Assembly (NCBI GenBank): GCA_937980645.1 | Contig: CALJPQ010000004.1 | Span: 1-33,525, forward strand | Reading direction: 5' to 3' | DNA from: an uncultured Saprospiraceae bacterium | GTDB taxonomy: Bacteria > Bacteroidota > Bacteroidia > Chitinophagales > Saprospiraceae | DNA length: 33,525 bases | In this document: positions 16,879 to 23,810 of the stretch, in pieces | How the letters are laid out: each line of letters starts with the position of its first letter | Numbering within the stretch: the first letter of the stretch is position 1 | Translations under genes and position numbers: made by a program | The notes under the pieces: generated by a model | The model's input: the letters and a program-made list of their open reading frames with translations, nothing else | Databases searched by the model: none | What the model was told of the DNA's origin: nothing

Positions 16879-17274
16879 CTATGCTTCGGGCGGCTGGGTG
16901 GGCATGTGGAGGTAGGGTGAGCGCAGGCAGCCCAGAATGGGGGGCAGCTCAGCTGTACGAGCATTCTCAACTGGTGGCGTCAGCGGCCAACCCTCTTCAG
17001 CGGGCGGCTGGAGTGCCAGCAGCAGCACAGAGGCCAGCGAAATGCTTTTGAAAGGCAGCTGCATATCGCGCGCATAGTCGGCATCGTATTCAATACCGCT
17101 GAAATAGTGCAGTTTCAGATATTCCCAGAAGCCCATCTCTGGCGCCTCTGTTCGGTGTTCAAGGTAATGTTCCACCAGCACAGGTAGCTTCAACAGCTCT
17201 ACGGCCGGGGGGCTTATCAGCATGTAAGCACCTAGCAAAAACCAGCCGCGCAGGTATGTGAGCCTCCTACACAT
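16879..17274 (-). CDS. Small conserved protein heading the metal-efflux operon
   Basis: A 131-residue protein with one hydrophobic N-terminal segment (YLRGWFLLGAYMLISPPAVELL). Then come His-containing motifs LPVLVEHYLEH (His36, His40) and EYLKLHYFSG (His56), and the patch YDADYARDMQLPFK (63-76). I recall small Bacteroidota proteins with an HYF...D.DMxLPFK pattern sitting upstream of CzcA-type pumps, so it probably belongs to that unnamed family. The role is unknown; a periplasmic metal-sensing or pump-accessory role would fit but is inference. The ATG at 17274 is preferred over the TTG at 17283, which overlaps the promoter. It lies 117 bases upstream of the pump gene. Confidence 0.7.
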   Translation of the reverse strand: MCRRLTYLRGWFLLGAYMLISPPAVELLKLPVLVEHYLEHRTEAPEMGFWEYLKLHYFSGIEYDADYARDMQLPFKSISLASVLLLALQPPAEEGWPLTPPVENARTAELPPILGCLRSPYLHMPTQPPEA

Positions 17275-17280
17275 AGGCAG

Positions 17281-17288
17281 CAAAGTTA
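17281..17288 (-). promoter_or_regulatory. -7 promoter element (TAACTTTG) of the metal-efflux operon
   Basis: A perfect TAnnTTTG match only 6 bases before the ATG at 17274, so the transcript would have almost no leader. The minus strand has a run of eight T about 23 bases further upstream. Confidence 0.5.
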
Positions 17289-17389
17289 GCTACCTCGAAC
17301 GCACTTTTCAGACAAAAAAAATCGTACCCCTACTCACGGACGGGTGAAGCACCCTGACTTAAGGGTTAAACCGACCGCTTTATGATTTT

Positions 17390-20300
17390 TCACACGCGCA
17401 TTTGCACAGCATGTCCTTCTACGGCAAATACGGCCCAGCATTTTACTACCTTATTTGGGCGGCATCTGGCGAGCAAATGCGCTACCCAGGCCATTTTGGG
17501 AGCGACAACCTTTACCTGCTCTTTCCATTTTTTCATGCCTTCGGCAAAACCCGCCCAGAAGAGCGCAACGGCCTCATGGTCGTTTTCCCAAAATACATCG
17601 GCGCTTACGCGGACACGGCGCTGGCCAACGATGCCTTCTAAGGGAAAGACAGCCCTGACTTTGGAGGGACTCTGTGGCCAGGCCCATTGGCCGAAGGCTT
17701 CGGCATGCCGCAGGAGGGCGGCAGGGCTGATGCGGTCCGTCAGGCCCCAGTTTTGCAGCAGGGTCGTGGCCAGCAGAGTGCGGTGTTCCTCTGTCAAAGG
17801 TGTGCCATTTGCTACAAGAAAGCCCTCGACGGCCCGGCTCAGCGCGGGCTGGTATTCGCCCTGGAAGGATAGTGATGGAGTGAACGGTACGGGGTCATCC
17901 CATTGTGGCGGCGGGCCGGGTGGGTATTCGGCAAGCACATCTATCCAGAAGTTGGGCGGCGACTCGGAGCGCCTCCCGGGCGGCGATTTGAAGTAGTGCG
18001 AGGCATCCTGGAGTGGAGGCAGCGCTTCAGAGGTTTGGGCGGGTTCATAAAATATCGCTCTGTGGCAGCGGAGCGGTTGGCCGTTCCAGGCCAGTGGCAA
18101 TTCCTCTGACTGCAGGTTGAAGAAGGGGATACTCTCGTCTCGAAACAGTACGCGGCTTATCCAAGAGGCGCCACCTCTGGCCGTAGTAGGCAGCACTAAG
18201 TAGTCGCGTGCGCGAGTGAGGGCGACGTAGAGCAATCGGGCCTCCTCGTCGCGTGTCTGGCGGACAGCCTCCTGCCAGGCGGGCGACTGCTGAAGGGCCT
18301 CGGCAAAGCGTGTCTTTTGCCATTGGTCGGCATATGGATTGACCCAAAAGCGGAGCCAACGGCCGCCAAGCACCTCGTTGAGGTCGGGGGTGGGGCGGTC
18401 CGATTGCATGACGACTCCCCAAAGCCGGTCCTTAGGCTTGGCATCGAGCTGGCAGCAGATGGTCAGCGGGAATTCCAGCCCTTTACTGCGGTGGTATGTC
18501 ATAACGCACACGGTATCGGGGCTTTCACCGCTGCCCTGCAAGTCGCCGCCGCTACTGGCCAGTTCGTCGAGCCACAGCAGGAAACCGCCCAGCGATGCGC
18601 CGGCATGGATACGCTGGCAGGCAGACTCATACTCAGCGGCGTAACGGCGCAGGCGGTCGAGGTTGTCCAAGCGCCGCTCGGCCTGGCCCCAACGGACGAC
18701 GAGCGGCTGCACATGAAGTTCAGCCAGCAACAGGTGGAGCACCTCGCCGGCGCTCATGTCAGCCGTTTGTGGGCGCAACTGATTGAGCCGACGTAGCCAT
18801 TCGTGTTCGTCGGTGTTCCAGCGTTGGGGGCTTTCCTCATCGAAATGAGCCAGGCGTAACTCGACTACTTTGTCCAGCGTTTCGCTTCCGCTGAAGACGA
18901 GAATTTCGGCAGCGCTCAGAGCATCGGATGGGTTCAGCAAGTATTTCAGGCAGGCAACCATCAAGCGGCCCTCGGCCGTTTGCAGCAAGCCCTTGCGCTC
19001 TACGGCGGCCTTGAGGCCTGCATAGTGCAGGGCCTGTGCCATGGTTGCACAGTCCTTGTTGGTGCGGCACAACACGGCGATATCGCCCGGGCGCAAAGGG
19101 CGAGTGCCGTTGCGTTTTTTATCCCATACCGGAATGGGGTTTTCTATCCAGTATCGTATTTGTCGGGCAATGCAGTGGTCTATCCAGGGCCTGCCGGGGG
19201 TCTTGCGGTGGTCGTCCTGGTTGAGGAAATGCCAGTGGATGATGCCATTAGGCGCATCAGAGTGGCTGTATTTTTCGGGCGGTAATGCCGGTTCCAGAGC
19301 GACCTGTTCGGGCGGCAGGTGGTTAAACGCCGCGGTGAAGAGGGCATTGGCAAAATGCACTAAGTCAGGCCGGCTGCGCCAGGATTTGCGCAGGATGTTT
19401 TCGGGCTGAATGCCGCCGGTTGCGTCCACGACGGCCTGCATGAGGGCTGGCTCGGCGCCGCGGAAGCCGTAAATGCTTTGCTTGGGGTCTCCTACCCAAA
19501 TGGCCTGTTTGGCCAGCTGGCTGAGTTGCAGAAAGATGTCCAATTGAATGGGCGAGGTGTCCTGAAATTCGTCCACCAGCAAGAGATCTATTTCGCTGCT
19601 GAGTGTCTGGCATACAGAGGGATTTCGCAGCAATTGGGCTACCTGGGTTTCCATGTCGGTGTAATCAATGAGGCCGCGTTTGCGCTTGTAGCGCTGGTAT
19701 TCCGCCAGGGCCTCGGCGCTGATATCGAAGGCGAGCGAGAGGTATTGGCGAATGTCATCTTGGAAGCCCGAATGTTCGCCGTGGCTTTCGGCGAAGGTCT
19801 TGAGCGGCTCGAAGAGGGCTTTGCTTTTTACGGCCACACTCATTTTACTGAGTTTGGCCCATTCATACCAATAGAGGTAGCCGCGTTGTTGAAGTAGCGT
19901 GTGGTAGGTGCGCAATTCCTCCAAAGCGTCGCGGGTGGTTTTGGTGTCGTCAGCGGAGTTATTCTCTAAGGCTTCGATGGTTTGCGCAAGCAGTTCGGCT
20001 AGTTGCTGGTTCCACGCTTCAGGTGGCCGGTTAGAGGCGGGCGGCAACAGAGCCAGGAAATCGTCGATCGAGCGCTGTTTGCTGCGCTGTAGGATCTCGG
20101 TGGAGAGCATATTGGCGCGGGCCACGTCGGTGATCTCGCGAATGTGGTTGCGCCAGTCGAAAGGTTCGTCGGCGCTTTTTTTGTTGAACCCGAGGCGATC
20201 TGACAGTTGGTTCATGATGGTATTGCGCTCCGGGGTGAGCACCTGAGCGAGGGCCTCGTTGAAGAGGCGTTTGTAGTCGCTATCTGCGATAATTTCCACC

Positions 20301-20587
20301 AACGGCGAGGCGCCGGCCTCGAAGGCGAAGCGCTGAAGCAGACGCGCGCCAATGCTGTGGACAGTGCCAATGAGTGCTCCGCCCAAGGCATGTGCGGCAT
20401 CGGTCATGCCGGCTTTGAGCAGGCGCGCATGCACGCGCTCGTACAGCTCGGCAGCAGCCTTTTGGGTGAATGTGGTGGCTACAATACCAGATGGCCGCAC
20501 TCCTTGCTCGATGAGGGCAACCATGCGCTCGGTGAGGGTGTAAGTCTTGCCGCTGCCGGCGCCGGCGGAGAGAATGGCGATAGGCAT
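17390..20587 (-). CDS. UvrD/RecB-family helicase (AddA-like) with degenerate C-terminal nuclease
   Basis: A 1065-residue superfamily 1 DNA helicase of the AddA/RecB type, expected in double-strand break processing. All helicase motifs are visible: Walker A AGAGSGKT (Lys14), motif II VDEFQDTSP (338-346), motif III GDPKQSIYGFRGA, motif V TYHRSKGLEFPL (His-Arg-Ser-Lys near 699) and motif VI YVALTRARDY (787-796). The C-terminal region corresponds to the PD-(D/E)XK nuclease. An Asp remains in SADVFWEN (Asp997), but the expected (D/E)-x-K at about 1006-1011 reads VALFW, so nuclease activity is doubtful. The ATG at 20587 gives MPIAILSAGAG; an in-frame TTG at 20626 is rejected. No AddB partner is in the window. 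Confidence 0.9.
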   Translation of the reverse strand: MPIAILSAGAGSGKTYTLTERMVALIEQGVRPSGIVATTFTQKAAAELYERVHARLLKAGMTDAAHALGGALIGTVHSIGARLLQRFAFEAGASPLVEIIADSDYKRLFNEALAQVLTPERNTIMNQLSDRLGFNKKSADEPFDWRNHIREITDVARANMLSTEILQRSKQRSIDDFLALLPPASNRPPEAWNQQLAELLAQTIEALENNSADDTKTTRDALEELRTYHTLLQQRGYLYWYEWAKLSKMSVAVKSKALFEPLKTFAESHGEHSGFQDDIRQYLSLAFDISAEALAEYQRYKRKRGLIDYTDMETQVAQLLRNPSVCQTLSSEIDLLLVDEFQDTSPIQLDIFLQLSQLAKQAIWVGDPKQSIYGFRGAEPALMQAVVDATGGIQPENILRKSWRSRPDLVHFANALFTAAFNHLPPEQVALEPALPPEKYSHSDAPNGIIHWHFLNQDDHRKTPGRPWIDHCIARQIRYWIENPIPVWDKKRNGTRPLRPGDIAVLCRTNKDCATMAQALHYAGLKAAVERKGLLQTAEGRLMVACLKYLLNPSDALSAAEILVFSGSETLDKVVELRLAHFDEESPQRWNTDEHEWLRRLNQLRPQTADMSAGEVLHLLLAELHVQPLVVRWGQAERRLDNLDRLRRYAAEYESACQRIHAGASLGGFLLWLDELASSGGDLQGSGESPDTVCVMTYHRSKGLEFPLTICCQLDAKPKDRLWGVVMQSDRPTPDLNEVLGGRWLRFWVNPYADQWQKTRFAEALQQSPAWQEAVRQTRDEEARLLYVALTRARDYLVLPTTARGGASWISRVLFRDESIPFFNLQSEELPLAWNGQPLRCHRAIFYEPAQTSEALPPLQDASHYFKSPPGRRSESPPNFWIDVLAEYPPGPPPQWDDPVPFTPSLSFQGEYQPALSRAVEGFLVANGTPLTEEHRTLLATTLLQNWGLTDRISPAALLRHAEAFGQWAWPQSPSKVRAVFPLEGIVGQRRVRVSADVFWENDHEAVALFWAGFAEGMKKWKEQVKVVAPKMAWVAHLLARCRPNKVVKCWAVFAVEGHAVQMRV

Positions 20588-20710
20588 GGTTTGGGCATTA
20601 AAAATGCTTTGAAAACATCTCCACAAATGTCCGGCAATATGCGACGCCGAGTGACTGATGTCTGCTTTTCTGCCGGGAAAACCACGACGGCAAGGCGGGC
20701 ATCTGTGCCT

Positions 20711-22156
20711 CTAATGCCCCAGCTTTAACCCCCAAATGAGGGGCAGAGCAAAATAAGCGAAGGCAAGTAGTAGAAAAACGGCAATAAAATCTAACCAAAG
20801 CCCCGCACGCGCCATATCACGGATATTCAGATACCCCGAGCTGAACACAATGGTATTAGGCGCTGTAGCTACGGGCAAGGCAAAACCAAACGAGGCGGCA
20901 ATAGCAGCGCCCAACAGCATGCCGAATGGATCCAGCCCTATGGCCCGCGCCAGCGCAGCCAGCACAGGCATCATAATGGACGCCGTGGCAATGTTGGAAG
21001 CTATTTCACTGATGAAAGAAACCACGGTAAAGACCACTAATGCAATAAGCACGGGATGCCAATCGCTCAGGCCGCGCATCTGAGCGCCCAGCCAGCCCGC
21101 CAGACCACTGGTCTCAAAGCCCCGCGCCAGCGCCAGACCACCGCCAAAAAAGAGCAACACCCCCCACGGCACGCGCGACGCCGTTGGCCAGTCTAAAAGC
21201 GCCTCTCGACGCTTGCCACTGCCGGCAGGGACGATGAAAAGCAGCAATGCCCCGCACACGGCAACGATCACGTCGTTGCTGTTGGGCACCCACCGATACC
21301 ACAGCAGCGAACCCGTCAGCCAACTTAAAATAACAACGCCAAACAACAGCATCAGACGCCGCTCAGCCACAGATGTAGGGCCTAAGCGGTCTATGTAATG
21401 CTTCAACACAGCGCGATACTCGGCAGCATCCATCTGCGTCTGTTCAGGCGGATACAGACGCATCAACAATAACCAGCACAGCGCCATCAGCAGGGCAGCA
21501 AAAGGAAACGCAAACGCAAACCACTGCCAGAAACTCACCTCAATGTGCATCTCGTTCTTCACATAACTTAAGAATACCGCATTGGTCGGCGTCCCGATGA
21601 GCGTAGCCACGCCGCCAATTGAACAGGCGTACGCCAGCCCCAGCATGAGCGCCTTGCGGAAATTGGCATTACTCGTTGCGGAGTCCTCCAATTGCCCACT
21701 CGAAACAGCAATGGCTACCGGCGTCATCATGACAGCCGTAGCCGTGTTGGAAATCCACATGGACAGAAAGCCGGTGGCTACCATGAACCCCAGCACAATC
21801 CGCGCCGGGCGGTTGCCCATCCACCGCACTAAGTTGAGCGCAATGCGCGCGTGCAAATTCCACCGTTCAATGGCCTGGCCAAAAAGCAACCCCGACAAAA
21901 AGAGAAAAATGATCTCGTTGCCAAACTCAGCAGATACCTTTTTGAGCGGCATAATGCCGCAGAGTGGAAAGAGCACTAAAGGCAGCAAGGCCGTAACCGT
22001 TACGTGGACCACCTCACTAATCCACCAGATAGCCATCCAGGCCGTGATGCCCAACGCCAGGCGCGCCGAAGGCGCCATATCGGACAGGAAAGGCGCCGCA
22101 GCAAAAAAAACAAAGGCCAACGGCCCAGCGACGAGGGCAAGCGTAGAGCGTTGCAT
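20711..22156 (-). CDS. DASS (SLC13)-family sodium/anion symporter
   Basis: A 481-residue polytopic carrier of the divalent anion:Na+ symporter family. Both Ser-Asn-Thr-type substrate/sodium motifs are visible: ISNTATAVMMTP (Ser136-Asn137-Thr138) in the first repeat and ASNIATASIMMP (387-391) in the second, followed by the conserved FALPVATAPN. Family substrates are C4-dicarboxylates, citrate, sulfate or phosphate; the sequence alone does not decide. The gene is 123 bases upstream of the helicase on the same strand. The functions are unrelated, so they may or may not share a transcript. Confidence 0.92.
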   Translation of the reverse strand: MQRSTLALVAGPLAFVFFAAAPFLSDMAPSARLALGITAWMAIWWISEVVHVTVTALLPLVLFPLCGIMPLKKVSAEFGNEIIFLFLSGLLFGQAIERWNLHARIALNLVRWMGNRPARIVLGFMVATGFLSMWISNTATAVMMTPVAIAVSSGQLEDSATSNANFRKALMLGLAYACSIGGVATLIGTPTNAVFLSYVKNEMHIEVSFWQWFAFAFPFAALLMALCWLLLMRLYPPEQTQMDAAEYRAVLKHYIDRLGPTSVAERRLMLLFGVVILSWLTGSLLWYRWVPNSNDVIVAVCGALLLFIVPAGSGKRREALLDWPTASRVPWGVLLFFGGGLALARGFETSGLAGWLGAQMRGLSDWHPVLIALVVFTVVSFISEIASNIATASIMMPVLAALARAIGLDPFGMLLGAAIAASFGFALPVATAPNTIVFSSGYLNIRDMARAGLWLDFIAVFLLLAFAYFALPLIWGLKLGH

Positions 22157-22175
22157 GAGCGGGTTTTTCGGCGGC

Positions 22176-22182
22176 CAAAGTA
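22176..22182 (-). promoter_or_regulatory. Possible -7 element with one-base shorter spacer (TACTTTG) for the DASS gene
   Basis: TA-n-TTTG on the minus strand, 19 bases before the ATG at 22156. The usual two-base spacer is reduced to one, so confidence is low. Confidence 0.3.
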
Positions 22183-22278
22183 AGACCGGAAATGGAATTG
22201 CCCGGCCTCAACCTCAGACCGGTCAAAAATCACCCCGCCCCCTGAAAATGCCTGGCCTTTTGGGCAACACCCTCCATC

Positions 22279-22298
22279 TCAGGGCGTCATGGCCCTGA
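22279..22298. terminator. Inverted repeat after the SWIM gene
   Basis: A 7-base stem TCAGGGC/GCCCTGA with a 6-base loop, extendable by CAT/ATG past a one-base bulge. It lies 42 bases beyond the SWIM-protein stop on the minus strand. There is no T-tract, so a Rho-independent terminator is uncertain. Confidence 0.35.
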
Positions 22299-22340
22299 AT
22301 GAGGTGAAAATCGTTCCGTGACACCGGATGAGCCGTGTTT

Positions 22341-23591
22341 TTAAACAAGTGGAATGAATCGCTCTTCGCGTACAGCGCTCAAGGCGCGGAACTGCTCGCC
22401 GTCCCACTCGCCAAAGACCGTTATCGGTTGCCCTTCGCCAGCAGCTAAAAGCCGCCATCCCGAAAGGTCGCTGCCACTTAAGGGAAGACAGTGGCCTGTG
22501 CTATCCGTCAGAGCAAAGCCTTCTGTCCTCCGCATCGGTAATACCTCTGCCAAAACAGCGGGCAGCGCCGGCAGCCACGGATGATGGGCCAAAGCGCGGG
22601 CAAAGGTGCCGGTCATGTCTGAAAAGGTGCACCAGCCGGGTAGCTTTTTCACCCTGCGCTCGGGCAACGTTTCCAGTACCTCTGCCGGCAGCGCGCGCAA
22701 GGGCCAGGCCGAAGGGTAGTAGGCCACCGTCCCTTGCACCAACGCACCCGCTGGAAATGCCGGAGCAAACCCCTCATTGCCAAAGGCGTAGTCTTGCAAC
22801 AGGGCAAAGCGCCCACTTTTGGCGCCCAGCAGCCACGTACGGCGCTCGCGCAGGCTGGCTTCCAGAGGCTCTTCCACAACACCAATGATCGCCCAGATAT
22901 CGTTCAGGCGTTCGCCAACACTACGAACGATTTCTTTTTTAGGCGAAAAGCCCAGAAAAGCCTCCAGATCGCTTCGTTGCACCTCACTTAATCGGTCGCG
23001 GCGCTTCCAAGCCTGAATGGCCAGTGCGGCGTCCGCCAAGGCAGCTACAAATGGTTCTGGTTCGTCGGCCTGCTGCGCAAAAGCCTCACCTGCCGTGCGG
23101 AGGCGACGGCTTAAACTGCGCATTGAAGCGTCCGCCAGGCGGGTCGAAGCCGTCAGGTAAAACTGCGGGTCTTCGGCAGCGCAAACCGCAATGCCGCGCT
23201 GCAGCACATCCTCTATCCAGGCCTCCAAATCCTCCAGGCCGCGCTGAATGCGCACCGTGCGCTCGTCGTCGGCAGCAGGGGGAGCTGCTACGGCAGGTTT
23301 GGATTTTCGAGAAACACCAACAGCACCTGTTACTAACAGCAACCATTCCGGCAGTTCGCTTTGCGCTTCAAAAGCCTCCATTCCCTGCGTCCGAGCAACC
23401 AGCGCAAACGCCTGCACATGCACGCATGGCCGGGGACGAAACGGACAGGTGCAAAACATCACCCCCGTTTCCGCATTAAAGGCCACGCCATGCGCCTGCT
23501 CAGCCGATACAGGCAACTCTGCCCAGCACCACTGCTCCCAGCGGGCGTGTTTTCGGAAAAAAGCAATATCGGCCAGCAGTTGCGGTCGCAT
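22341..23591 (-). CDS. SWIM zinc-finger domain protein
   Basis: A 416-residue protein whose N-terminal part holds a SWIM zinc finger, CTCPFRPRPCVH (Cys47, Cys49, Cys56, His58; CxC-x6-CxH). SWIM domains bind nucleic acid or protein. Bacterial SWIM proteins of this size usually lie beside a MoxR-type AAA ATPase and VWA-domain proteins, in clusters of unclear function, but none of those is in this window. After the finger there is a helical region (about 100-270) and a beta-rich C-terminal part with several Trp residues that I do not recognise. The ATG at 23591 is chosen because a perfect -7 box overlaps the alternative TTG at 23630. Confidence 0.8.
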   Translation of the reverse strand: MRPQLLADIAFFRKHARWEQWCWAELPVSAEQAHGVAFNAETGVMFCTCPFRPRPCVHVQAFALVARTQGMEAFEAQSELPEWLLLVTGAVGVSRKSKPAVAAPPAADDERTVRIQRGLEDLEAWIEDVLQRGIAVCAAEDPQFYLTASTRLADASMRSLSRRLRTAGEAFAQQADEPEPFVAALADAALAIQAWKRRDRLSEVQRSDLEAFLGFSPKKEIVRSVGERLNDIWAIIGVVEEPLEASLRERRTWLLGAKSGRFALLQDYAFGNEGFAPAFPAGALVQGTVAYYPSAWPLRALPAEVLETLPERRVKKLPGWCTFSDMTGTFARALAHHPWLPALPAVLAEVLPMRRTEGFALTDSTGHCLPLSGSDLSGWRLLAAGEGQPITVFGEWDGEQFRALSAVREERFIPLV

Positions 23592-23627
23592 AATGAGGCT
23601 CGCTGTCAAAAGACTTCGGGCGCCCGA

Positions 23628-23635
23628 CAAAGGTA
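23628..23635 (-). promoter_or_regulatory. -7 promoter element (TACCTTTG) of the SWIM gene
   Basis: A perfect TAnnTTTG match on the minus strand, 36 bases before the ATG at 23591. Possible TTG -33 candidates exist upstream but at non-ideal spacing. Confidence 0.55.
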
Positions 23636-23810
23636 GGGCGTCTCGACCTCAAATGATGCAAAACACTCCAGGCTCTTGCTACACGAGCACTTTGCGACTT
23701 AGGCTACCCCGTAAAGGCTCCTTTCGTCCTGCGAAGGCAGCTGATACGGCGTTTTCGATAGGCTCACTTGCCCCAGAGAGATTCAAAAATTTATTGGCCG
23801 AAAGGAGGGT

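Noticed and set aside
17258..17268. AGGAGG as a Shine-Dalgarno site for a downstream start in the small efflux-operon gene
   Set aside because: No start codon follows at proper spacing, and Bacteroidota rarely use Shine-Dalgarno sites.
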